A stretch of DNA of 24,042 bases from a bacterium (GTDB lineage: Bacteria; CG2-30-53-67; CG2-30-70-394): contig JAJRSX010000189.1 of assembly GCA_024278555.1 (NCBI GenBank), positions 1 to 24,042 on the forward strand, read 5' to 3'. The position numbers were made by a program, and so were the translations under genes. The notes beneath the pieces are model-generated. The model saw only the letters and a program-made list of their open reading frames with translations. It was not told where the DNA came from and did not search any database. Position 1 is the stretch's first letter. Every line of letters starts with the position of its first letter. Positions 16,131 through 23,536 of the stretch are shown piece by piece.

Positions 16131-18206
16131 TCACACCTCCATCGCCTCAACAATCAGCTCGGCGATATCCCTCGCCTCCATCCGGTCGATGGCGAGCTCC
16201 TTGATGCCGTCGCCGAGCATCGTCTTGCAGAAGGGGCAGGCGGTGGCGATGAGGTCGGCGCCGGTGGCCTGGGCCTCGGTACAGCGGGCCTGGTTGATCC
16301 GGCTGCCGAGGGACTCCTCCATCCACATGCGTGCCCCGCCGGCGCCGCAGCAGAAGCTCTCCCGGCCGTGGCGGACCATCTCCACCGGCTCGGCGCCCGG
16401 CAGGGCGGCGAGCAGCGCCCGCGACCCATCGTAGCCGTCGTTGTAGCGGCCGAGGAAGCAGGGGTCGTGGTAGGTGATCCGGCGGCGGGCACCCTCCTTC
16501 AAGCGGATGCGCCCCGCCGCGACCAGCTCGGCGAGGAGCTCGCTATGGTGGCGGACGGTGAGCTGGAACGGTGGCGCCTCCGGGTCGGCGGCGGCGCGCA
16601 GCTCGGCGAACCGCCGGTACTCCTTGTTCAGGGTGTTGTAGCCGTGGGCGCAGCTCACCACCACCTGAGTGACGCCGTACTTGGCAAAGAGGTCGAGGTT
16701 GTGGCCGGCGAGCTCGTGGAAGAGGTACTCGTTGCCGCCGCGCAGGGCCGCGTCGCCGCAGCACCCCTCCTCGTTGCCGAGGATCCCCACCTTGTAGCCG
16801 GCCCGTTTCAGGATGGTGAGCAGGGCCACCGCGGTCTTCTGGTGTTGCTTGTCAAACGAGGCGGCGCACCCCACGAAGTAGAGGAGATCGACCTCGGAGT
16901 CCTCCGCAAGGGGCCGCACCCCGAGCTCCTCCGGCAGCCAGTCGGCGCGCTTGGCAAAGGCGAAGCCGTACGGATTGCGGTTGTTTTCCAGGTTCATGAA
17001 GCTCTTTTGCAGCTCCGGCGCCATCTCCCCCTCCATGAGGATCTGGTGGCGGCGCACCTCGACGATGCGCGACACGTGCTCGATGTTCACCGGGCACGCC
17101 GCCATGCAGGCGCCGCAGTTGGTGCATGACCAGACCGCGTCGAGCGCCACGTGGCCGCCAATGAGCGGCTCCCCACCCGCCGCCTCCATCGCCGCCTGAA
17201 TCTGGTTGATCAGCCGCTTCGGCGACAGGGGCTTGGCCGTGGCCCAGGCGGGACAGCGGTCCTGGCAGCGGCCGCAGCGGGTGCATGCGTCGGCGTCCAA
17301 GAGCGCCTTCCACGACAGGTCCGCAACCTCACCGACGCCGAACCGCTCCGCCTCCTCGAACTCGGCCGGGTCGATGAGCGGGGTGGTGTAGCGGGTCGCC
17401 GCCGCCTCATTGTCGAGGTTGCCGCAATAGACATTGACGGTGGCGATGACCAGGTGGCCGAGGCGGCCGGTCGCCATCAACCCAATGCAGAGGAAGGAGG
17501 CGACCATATGGAGCCACCAGTTGGCGACGTGGACGACACGCAGGCCCCCATCGCCCACCCGCGACAACGACTGGGCGAGGAGATAGCCCACCGGCGACCA
17601 GACCTCGAAGCTCGGGAGGTGGGTGAGGGCGATGCGCATCGCCTCCCCCATGAAGCCGGTGACGGCGATCAACGCCAGGAGGGCGAGGGTGGCGGCGTCG
17701 GTCGGGCGGTTGTCGAGGCGCTCGGGCCGCACCACGTACCGCCGGTAGGCGGCCATCCCGATGCCGATCAGGAGGACCACGCCGCCGAGGTCGGCGATCA
17801 GCGACCACACCAGGTAGAAGGTGCCGTGGATGAAGTGGAGGCCGAGCAACGGCGCGGTGAGGTCCTCCTCCACGAAGATCACCAGGGTGACCCCGAAGAG
17901 GGTGAGGAAGCCGTAGAAGAGGGCGGCGTGCATCACCCCGGCGTACCGCTCCCGCACCACCTTCGACTGCCCCAGGACGTAGCGGGCCACCATCGCCAGC
18001 CGTGCCATCGGCCGGTCGGTACACACCGCCGCCCCACCCTGGCGCCACAGCCGTAGCCGCCGCATCAGGCTGAGGGCGAGGTAGGCGAGGGCCGCGGCAA
18101 AGAAGAGGTAGACCCCCCACCGCATGAACCCATGCGGGCCGCCGACATTGAAGAAGAGCTCGCGGGTGACCTCCGTGGACGGGAGGTGGGAGGCGATGGG
18201 GCTCAT
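16131..18206 (-). CDS. Membrane Fe-S oxidoreductase, EtfD/HdrD-like with NarI-like membrane domain
   Basis: This 691-residue protein has an N-terminal membrane domain (about residues 26-260, five or six hydrophobic segments, with several histidines as candidate haem b ligands). Two ferredoxin-type clusters follow, C308/C311/C314/C318 and C361/C364/C367/C371, each with a following proline. Two CCG domains come next (GCAASFD...EEGCCGDA at 447-485 and HDPCFLGRYN...FCCGAGGARMW at 580-628), as in heterodisulfide reductase subunit D. This layout is that of membrane oxidoreductases that take electrons from electron transfer flavoprotein and reduce quinone (EMO/EtfD type), and of DsrK/HdrD relatives. 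No etfA or etfB is next to it. The ATG at 18206 has AGGGAG upstream and fits better than the longer frame. The PEP-CTERM gene lies 105 bases upstream on the same strand. Confidence 0.88.
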   Translation of the reverse strand: MSPIASHLPSTEVTRELFFNVGGPHGFMRWGVYLFFAAALAYLALSLMRRLRLWRQGGAAVCTDRPMARLAMVARYVLGQSKVVRERYAGVMHAALFYGFLTLFGVTLVIFVEEDLTAPLLGLHFIHGTFYLVWSLIADLGGVVLLIGIGMAAYRRYVVRPERLDNRPTDAATLALLALIAVTGFMGEAMRIALTHLPSFEVWSPVGYLLAQSLSRVGDGGLRVVHVANWWLHMVASFLCIGLMATGRLGHLVIATVNVYCGNLDNEAAATRYTTPLIDPAEFEEAERFGVGEVADLSWKALLDADACTRCGRCQDRCPAWATAKPLSPKRLINQIQAAMEAAGGEPLIGGHVALDAVWSCTNCGACMAACPVNIEHVSRIVEVRRHQILMEGEMAPELQKSFMNLENNRNPYGFAFAKRADWLPEELGVRPLAEDSEVDLLYFVGCAASFDKQHQKTAVALLTILKRAGYKVGILGNEEGCCGDAALRGGNEYLFHELAGHNLDLFAKYGVTQVVVSCAHGYNTLNKEYRRFAELRAAADPEAPPFQLTVRHHSELLAELVAAGRIRLKEGARRRITYHDPCFLGRYNDGYDGSRALLAALPGAEPVEMVRHGRESFCCGAGGARMWMEESLGSRINQARCTEAQATGADLIATACPFCKTMLGDGIKELAIDRMEARDIAELIVEAMEV

Positions 18207-18311
18207 GGCGGGCTCCCTGCAACAAAAAAACAGCGCGACCCGGAGGCGGGACCACCGCCAAGATACCAAGCCCCCCGCGAAGGCCAAGGGGTATGGCGCC
18301 CCCCCGTGTGG

Positions 18312-19046
18312 CTACGCTCGACCGCGGCGGGACCGGGCGCCGCAAAGGCCCACCAGCACGGTAAGGCAGAGGGCGAAAGCGGGCGGCTCAGGGACCGGCG
18401 CCTTCGCCGCCCCCACGGTGAGGCCGTGCCACCCCTCCCGCAGGGGGATCGTCCAGGAGAGCTGCTCCACCACCCCGGCGAACTGGAGGGTACCGCTCCC
18501 CTCCCACCCCTGGAGGGTATCGCCACCACGATCGTTGGGACCTGCGTCCACCAGGCGGGTATCCTCCTCCGGGCTCCAGTAGTCGCCACCGGAAGAGAGG
18601 ATCGTAAAGGGCCGGTCGAACTGATACTCCACCAGGAGGTTGGGGCGGCCAACGCTCACCACCGCCACCACCGGATCAAGGACCGGTGGGGAAAAGGTGA
18701 GGGTGTGGAGACTCTCATCACCGCCGGCAAGGATCACCATATCGCCGGTGGGCGGCCCATGCTCCGCCTCACCGCTCACGTAGGTCGACTCGGGGACCCA
18801 ATAGCTCACCCCGCCGTCGATCCGGGAGCCAAAAAGCCCACCATCATAGCGCACCTCCACCTCGGTCCCGTCGGTGAGGATGAGCTCACCAACCAGCCAG
18901 TCACCACCTCTCTCGGTCCAGTCGACCCAGCCGACCGTCGCACCGGCCGCGACACAGGGTGTCATGAGGAGGGTGAGACACAGGAAACGACCCCAGAGGC
19001 TACACGGGTGTGGGGTTTGGGTCCGGTAAGAGCGATAGCAGGGCAT
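18312..19046 (-). CDS. PEP-CTERM sorting-signal protein, function unknown
   Basis: This 244-residue exported protein has an N-terminal signal peptide (hydrophobic core about residues 18-34, cleavage near AAGA at 33-36). Its C-terminus carries the tripartite PEP-CTERM signal: VPEP at 218-221, a hydrophobic helix at about 223-237 and an arginine-rich end (RSRRGR). In bacteria with exosortase (EpsH), this tail is cleaved and the protein is sent to the cell surface or polysaccharide matrix. The central part is rich in beta-strand residues, Gly, Asp and Trp, and I recognise no enzyme motif. Two ATGs are possible; the one at 19046 is chosen because GGGAG sits 7 bases upstream, whereas the ATG at 19052 would be 1 base from it. 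Confidence 0.75.
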   Translation of the reverse strand: MPCYRSYRTQTPHPCSLWGRFLCLTLLMTPCVAAGATVGWVDWTERGGDWLVGELILTDGTEVEVRYDGGLFGSRIDGGVSYWVPESTYVSGEAEHGPPTGDMVILAGGDESLHTLTFSPPVLDPVVAVVSVGRPNLLVEYQFDRPFTILSSGGDYWSPEEDTRLVDAGPNDRGGDTLQGWEGSGTLQFAGVVEQLSWTIPLREGWHGLTVGAAKAPVPEPPAFALCLTVLVGLCGARSRRGRA

Positions 19047-19151
19047 CCTCATTCTCCCTGGAGACGGGTTGGAGCCGGGGATCCATCCGCGAGTACGACG
19101 TCGACTGCGCCCCCCGACAACTACCCCTGCCTATCGACTACAGCCCCGCCG

Positions 19152-19177
19152 CACCTGAGACGGACACCTGAGACGGA
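19152..19177. repeat. Two tandem copies of a 13-mer
   Basis: CACCTGAGACGGA occurs at 19152-19164 and 19165-19177, with a partial third unit (CAAACGGACGA) after it. It lies in the spacer upstream of the PEP-CTERM gene. Function unknown. Confidence 0.7.
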
Positions 19178-19260
19178 CAAACGGACGACGAGCCGGGCGA
19201 AACGGCCTGGGAGCGGAAAACCCAAAAGACCTCACCCCCAAGAAATCTCGGCTCAGCCTC

Positions 19261-20288
19261 TGGGGTCAGGCTTGCAAACTTGCAACTTCGTCGCAAAGTA
19301 TCTTTTGTAACTGGTGTAATCGATCGACCAGGGTAGCGTCGGTGTCGGCCCGAACACGAAGCCGACGGAGGGCCGACGAAACGCTGCTCTCATCGCGACG
19401 CAGCACCCTTCCCACCTCCCGCAGGGTTGCGTCGCACGACTCCATACCAAGCCAAGCGACCACCGCCCGCGCCTCCGCGAGCCGCCGCGCCTGCCCCCTT
19501 CCGGACAAGGCACCCTCGTCGACCTGATACTCCTCGCACACCACCGTCACCGCTCGCTCCAACGGCACCGGCAACCTCTCCGGCCGCACATCGGCCCCGA
19601 GCACCGACTGCAAAAAGTCGTCATCCCCGAGGCATCGCGAATCATCCCCCCCGTGGTGAAAATCAGTCCGCCGGCCCTCCCCCACCCCTTGGGCGACAAA
19701 CCGCGCATAACGCCGCCGCGCCGGACCCACCCGCTTCCCGAACTGGCCAAGCACCCATTCCGTGGTCAGCCAAGAGAGCTGCTCCTTCCCCATGTAGGCG
19801 CTCTGCCCACTCCACGGGTAATCAACCGCATCCTCCACCAGCCTCGCTCGCACCGGGTTCAGATGGATGTAGCGCACCAACTCCAGCAGGTAGCTGTCGC
19901 GATCCACCAAGATCGCCTTGTACCGGCCCTGGAAGAGGTGGCCCACACGACCTTGCAGCCGATTCACCCGTCGTGTGTAGCGGAAGGTAACATTCTGCAT
20001 CGCACGCGAAAGCGGCACCTCCCCCACCTGCACCACCAGGTGGAGGTGGTTCGGCATGCAGCAAAACGCGTGCACCCGATAACCGAACCGCTCATGCCCC
20101 TCCTCCAACAACCCATAGAGATGACGGTAGTCCCCCTCCGAAAAAAAGATCCTCCCACCGCCGTTGCCACGCAGCATCACGTGGTACACCCCGCCCGGCA
20201 CATGGATCCGTGGTTTACGTGCCATCTGTAGCTCCCTTTTAAAACAAGAGATTTGGTACTATCTTACCAACTTGCAAGCCTGACCCCA
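19261..20288 (-). mobile_element. RAYT element with inverted terminal motifs
   Basis: TGGGGTCAGGCTTGCAA at 19261-19277 is the exact reverse complement of 20272-20288, and the pair closely flanks the transposase gene. The left copy continues as ACTTGCAA, like the orphan palindromic array at 1665-1800. No target-site duplication is apparent, as expected for HUH/Y1 transposition. I infer that these ends are recognised by the encoded enzyme and that the array at 1.7 kb is a non-autonomous relative. Confidence 0.8.
19266..20225 (-). CDS. REP-associated tyrosine transposase (RAYT, Y1_Tnp family)
   Basis: This 319-residue protein has a Y1/HUH nuclease domain: IHVPGGVYHVMLRGN at 7-21, the metal-binding HUH motif in MPNHLHLVV (57-65; His60, His62), FQGRYKAILVD (98-108), and the likely catalytic tyrosine Tyr119 in LVRYIHLNPVRA. 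A C-terminal DnaA-like helix-turn-helix region (about 240-292, with LREVGRVLRRDESSVSSALRRLR) is typical of the longer RAYT group. The enzyme would cut and join single-stranded DNA at palindromic REP sequences. The ATG at 20225 has AGGGAG 6 bases upstream. The last codons (ASLQA and TGA) lie inside the left terminal repeat, so the repeat is partly coding here. Confidence 0.92.
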   Translation of the reverse strand: MARKPRIHVPGGVYHVMLRGNGGGRIFFSEGDYRHLYGLLEEGHERFGYRVHAFCCMPNHLHLVVQVGEVPLSRAMQNVTFRYTRRVNRLQGRVGHLFQGRYKAILVDRDSYLLELVRYIHLNPVRARLVEDAVDYPWSGQSAYMGKEQLSWLTTEWVLGQFGKRVGPARRRYARFVAQGVGEGRRTDFHHGGDDSRCLGDDDFLQSVLGADVRPERLPVPLERAVTVVCEEYQVDEGALSGRGQARRLAEARAVVAWLGMESCDATLREVGRVLRRDESSVSSALRRLRVRADTDATLVDRLHQLQKILCDEVASLQA

Positions 20289-20330
20289 ACCCTCCCACCG
20301 TGCCCGCTCCCCTCCTGTGGCGGTGGTGAG

Positions 20331-20355
20331 GTAGGAGCGGCGTCCCGCCGCGACC
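20331..20355 (+). repeat. REP-like palindrome (GTAGGAGCGG type)
   Basis: GTAGGA is followed by GCGGCG (20337-20342), loop TCC, and CGCCGC (20346-20351), then GACC. The layout matches the element at 22004-22028. It lies 43 bases outside the RAYT element. Confidence 0.6.
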
Positions 20356-20806
20356 CGGGATCACCGCGAGAGGCGGCGCCTGCCCTTCGCCTCGGGGACT
20401 CCCTCCTGGAACGGATTGCCGTGACCAAACGGATCAACCTTGACAGTGTGATCTGAGATGGTGTCTGTTTCCCGGCTAGATGGCGTGGCGCTCGTTGCCC
20501 AGGAGGGCAGCAGACAGGAGGTCGAGGTGCGAGGAGCGTACGATAGCTTGGGAAGGAGGGGGACGGCAGCGGGCCGGTTCGGCGGCCACGCTGCAGAGGT
20601 GGGTCGGCAGTGGCGCTGTCTGACTGCACCCGCGCGGAGGGGGGTCTGATGCGCTCGAAATCGAGTCCACCCCTGCTTGCCCAGGAGGGGCCCCGGAGGA
20701 CGGAGCTCCCGGCAGGGGTGGGCCTCGCCGCCCCCTGATCCTTGGGGGCGGCGGGGCCGACTCGCCCACCGCCACTTCACATCCCGGCGCCACGGAGGGT
20801 GCCGTC
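20356..20806. other. Intergenic region with a strong hairpin, no gene recognised
   Basis: About 450 bases precede the Rpn gene. Open frames exist on both strands but none resembles a known protein, and none has a good ribosome site. The inverted pair CCACCCCTGC (from about 20669) and GCAGGGGTGG (from about 20712) and the hairpin at 20721-20758 are the visible structures. A decayed mobile element is possible but I cannot name one. Confidence 0.5.
20721..20758. repeat. GC-rich hairpin upstream of the Rpn gene
   Basis: GGCCTCGCCGCCCC at 20721-20734 pairs with GGGGCGGCGGGGCC at 20745-20758 with one G-T or C-A mismatch, around a loop of about 10 bases. It ends about 50 bases before the Rpn start codon. 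It could be a terminator without T-tract, an RNA leader structure or a repeat; the sequence does not decide. Confidence 0.5.
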
Positions 20807-21862
20807 ATGGACCACGACCACAGCTACAAATACCTCTTCAGCCACCCGGAGCTCGTCCGCGACCTCCTGCAAGGCTTCGTCCACGAGCCATGGATAGGGG
20901 AGCTCGACCTCGCCACGTTGGAGCGAGTCAACGCCACCTACGTCACCGCCGACCTGCGGGAGCGCGAGAGCGACATCATCTGGCGCGTCCGGCTCCGAGA
21001 TCGGTGGATCTACGTCTACCTCCTCATCGAGTTTCAGTCGAGCGTCGACCGCTACATGGCGGTGCGGCTGCTCACCTACCTTGGGCTCCTCTACCAGGAC
21101 CTCATCCAGGGCAAACAACTCCACGGCGGCAAGCTTCCCCCGGTACTACCCCTGGTGCTCTACAACGGAGAGCCCCGATGGAGTGCGCCCCTCTCCATCG
21201 ACGAGATGATCGACGTAATTCCCGGAGGGCTGTCCAAGTACCGGCCACGCTTCCAGTACCTCCTGCTGGATGAGGGCCACTACGATGCGCGGAACCTGCC
21301 GGAGCGCAATCTCGTTACGGCGATCTTTCGACTGGAGACCAGCCGTGCCACAGAGGATGTCCTCCGTGTGTTGGAGAATCTGATAGAGTGGCTACACCTT
21401 CCCGAGCAGGATTCTCTGCGACGGGCGTTTACCCTCTGGGTCAACCGAGTCGTTTTTCCCATGCTCGATCCTGAGGAGACGGTACCGCAAGTCAAGAATT
21501 TGGTGGAGGCCAAGACCATGCTGGCAGAACGGGTAAAGCGGTGGACACAAGAGTGGAAGGAAGAGGGCCTTCAAGCGGGCCTGCAGGAGGGCCGGCAAGC
21601 GGGCCTGCAGGAGGGCCGGCAAGCGGGCCTGCAGGAGGGCCGGCAAGCGGGCCTGCAGGAAGGCCTGCAGGAAGGCCTGCAGAGAGGGATCCGCGCAGGG
21701 CTCTTGGAGGCGATCGAGCTGGGGTTGTCGATCAAGTTTGGCGACGAGGGGGTGGCGTTGCTGGCGCGCATCCGCCAGATCGAGGATGTCGACCACCTGC
21801 GGGCGATCACGGAGGCGATCAAGACGGCGGCCACCCTGGAAGAGGTAGAGGCGGCGGTCTGA
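20807..21862 (+). CDS. Rpn family recombination-promoting nuclease / putative transposase
   Basis: This 351-residue protein starts with MDHDHSYKYLFSHPELVRDLLQGFV, the hallmark of the Rpn (YhgA-like, Transposase_31) family. A PD-(D/E)XK nuclease core is visible: Asp56 in RESDIIWRV and Glu75-Phe-Gln77 in VYLLIEFQSS. VLPLVLYNG (about 113-121) is also typical. Characterised members cut DNA and raise RecA-independent recombination; some act in defence or conflict with phage. Residues 256-294 are octapeptide repeats QAGLQEGR (three perfect, then shorter LQEG units), predicted to be a helical or coiled linker before the C-terminal region. The ATG at 20807 has GGAGGG upstream. A hairpin ends about 50 bases before the start. 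Confidence 0.88.
   Translation: MDHDHSYKYLFSHPELVRDLLQGFVHEPWIGELDLATLERVNATYVTADLRERESDIIWRVRLRDRWIYVYLLIEFQSSVDRYMAVRLLTYLGLLYQDLIQGKQLHGGKLPPVLPLVLYNGEPRWSAPLSIDEMIDVIPGGLSKYRPRFQYLLLDEGHYDARNLPERNLVTAIFRLETSRATEDVLRVLENLIEWLHLPEQDSLRRAFTLWVNRVVFPMLDPEETVPQVKNLVEAKTMLAERVKRWTQEWKEEGLQAGLQEGRQAGLQEGRQAGLQEGRQAGLQEGLQEGLQRGIRAGLLEAIELGLSIKFGDEGVALLARIRQIEDVDHLRAITEAIKTAATLEEVEAAV
21572..21681 (+). repeat. In-frame 24-base tandem repeat inside the Rpn gene
   Basis: Three exact 24-base units (21572-21595, 21596-21619, 21620-21643; each encodes QAGLQEGR) are followed by a fourth, partial unit and then shorter GCAGGAAGGCCT-type 12-base units to about 21681. The perfect nucleotide identity suggests recent expansion. 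A change by one unit would keep the frame. Confidence 0.92.
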
Positions 21863-22003
21863 GAGACTCCTCCGGGGCAGGCGGCGAAGGCGATCTCTCG
21901 GACAGGGTTACCGCCTGGCAGGGTGGGGAATCCGCGGATCAACGCAGATATCTTCGGGTGGCCATCCGGGGGGCTGGCGACGCGCGGGGGCTGCGGGCCT
22001 GAG

Positions 22004-22028
22004 GTAGGAGCGGGCCACGCCCGCGACC
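22004..22028 (+). repeat. REP-like palindrome (GTAGGAGCGG type)
   Basis: GTAGGA is followed by GCGGGC (22010-22015), loop CAC, and GCCCGC (22019-22024), then GACC. It lies between the convergent ends of the Rpn gene and the sugar transferase gene. The head and layout match 20331-20355. Confidence 0.65.
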
Positions 22029-22111
22029 CCGGCCCCCACCTGGTAAGGGGGCGGCCAGCCGCGCCGCCAGATCCGCACGCCCGCCCTCCCACCGCCGCCG
22101 GCGGCGCCGGA

Positions 22112-23536
22112 TCAGTACGCCCCGCGGCCCGACAACACCGCCGGGATCGTCAAGGCGAGGATCTTCAGATCCAACGCCAGGGACCAGCGGTCGATGTACT
22201 GAAGATCGAGCTTGATCCACTCGCCAAATCCCGTCGTACTCCGACCGCTCACCTGCCAGAGACCCGTAAGGCCGGGGCGCATCGACAAACGGCGGAGCTG
22301 CCAGTCCTCGTAACTCTCCACCTCGCACTGAAGGGGAGGACGAGGCCCCACAAGGCTCATCTCACCTTTGAGGACATTGAAGAGCTGCGGTAGCTCATCA
22401 AGGCTCATGCGCCGCAAAAAACGGCCCACGCGGGTCACCCTCGGATCATCTTCAATCTTGAACACCGGCCCGTCTGCCTCGTTGTATTCGGCGAGTGACG
22501 TCTTCATGTCGTCCGCGCCGTCCACCATCGAACGGAACTTGAACATCACGAACTCTCGCCCATTGAGCCCACACCGCTTCTGGCGGAAGAGAATCGGACC
22601 GGGAGAGGAGAGACGCACCGCCACGGCACACGCCAAGAGCACCGGGCTCAGGACGACGATCAGCGCCAGTGCCCCCACGGAGTCGAACATCCCCTTCACC
22701 GCCATCCCGAGGCTCCCCTCGGCGGTCGCGGAAAAGGAGATCATCGGGATCGACCCCAGCTTGTCCACCGCCACCCGCGCCACCGGCGGGTCGGCGAAGT
22801 CCATCATCAGGCGCGCCTGGACCCCCATCATCTCGCACACCTTGAGGGCCTCCTCCACCTGATCCAGCTCGATCTCCGGCACCGCGAAGACCACCTCGTC
22901 CACCACCACCTCGCGCAAGACCTTCAGGAGATCCTCCACCGTCCCGAGCACCGGCATACCGTGGACCTCCTTGCCCACCAGAGCCCGGCCGAGGCCATTA
23001 CGGCCGAGGAGCCCCACCACCTTCAACCCCCACTCCGGGTGGTCCGCAAAGAGGTCTGCCATGCGCCGCGCCCGCCGGGTCGTCCCGACGATCACGATCT
23101 GCTTGGTATTCTGCCCGCGCGCTCTTGCTACACGCAGGATCTCATGGATCGCCAGGCGCGAGGCGACCCCTACGACCAGGTTGAGACCAAAGAAGGCGAC
23201 GAGCACCGAGCGCGGCACCTCCACCAGCCGCGTCAAATAAAGGAAGGCGGCCAACAGCCCCACCCCCAGGGTCACCGAGCGCACCACCACGCCCACCTGA
23301 TGCCACCGCGCCCGCGTGCGCATCGGCTGATCCGAGCGCACCAGACGGAAGACCAACGCCCAGATCGGCGCGATCACCGCCAACAGACCGAGCTGCTGCC
23401 GCAGCTCCAACGGGACCCCGGGCCAGCCGCGCAGCCAGGTCACCAAGGGAAAGGCCACGAGCAGGCAGACAGCCGACACGACGAGGTCGTGCAACAGACG
23501 TGCACGCCCCATGTACCGCACCGCACGAAGATCCAT
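22112..23536 (-). CDS. Polyprenyl-phosphate sugar-1-phosphate transferase (exopolysaccharide-type, WcaJ/EpsB-like)
   Basis: This 474-residue membrane protein would start exopolysaccharide repeat units by moving a sugar-1-phosphate from a nucleotide sugar to undecaprenyl phosphate. It has four N-terminal membrane segments (about 15-34, 48-66, 82-102, 109-127) and a CoA-binding/Rossmann-like domain (about 144-250, starting KQIVIVGTTRRARRMADLF). One further membrane segment (about 284-308) precedes the catalytic C-terminal domain. That domain shows PILFRQKRCGLNGREFVMFKFRSM (314-337), RRMSLDELPQLFNVLKGEMSLVGPRPP (375-401) and RPGLTGLWQVSGRS (420-433). These are family signatures, with the DE pair at 380-381. 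The ATG at 23536 has GGAGGAGG upstream. No other glycan gene is in the window; more may lie beyond it or elsewhere in the genome. Confidence 0.92.
   Translation of the reverse strand: MDLRAVRYMGRARLLHDLVVSAVCLLVAFPLVTWLRGWPGVPLELRQQLGLLAVIAPIWALVFRLVRSDQPMRTRARWHQVGVVVRSVTLGVGLLAAFLYLTRLVEVPRSVLVAFFGLNLVVGVASRLAIHEILRVARARGQNTKQIVIVGTTRRARRMADLFADHPEWGLKVVGLLGRNGLGRALVGKEVHGMPVLGTVEDLLKVLREVVVDEVVFAVPEIELDQVEEALKVCEMMGVQARLMMDFADPPVARVAVDKLGSIPMISFSATAEGSLGMAVKGMFDSVGALALIVVLSPVLLACAVAVRLSSPGPILFRQKRCGLNGREFVMFKFRSMVDGADDMKTSLAEYNEADGPVFKIEDDPRVTRVGRFLRRMSLDELPQLFNVLKGEMSLVGPRPPLQCEVESYEDWQLRRLSMRPGLTGLWQVSGRSTTGFGEWIKLDLQYIDRWSLALDLKILALTIPAVLSGRGAY

Noticed and set aside
18224-18250. Seven A residues beside a small stem, a possible minus-strand terminator after the PEP-CTERM gene
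   Set aside because: The stem is only 4 base pairs and lies 8 bases from the T-tract; too weak to claim.
20361-20800. Possible coding remnant of an insertion sequence upstream of the Rpn gene
   Set aside because: No transposase motif could be recognised in any frame, so it is listed only as an unexplained intergenic stretch.
21572-21681. Regular tandem units as a CRISPR array
   Set aside because: The units are contiguous without spacers and in frame inside the Rpn gene.
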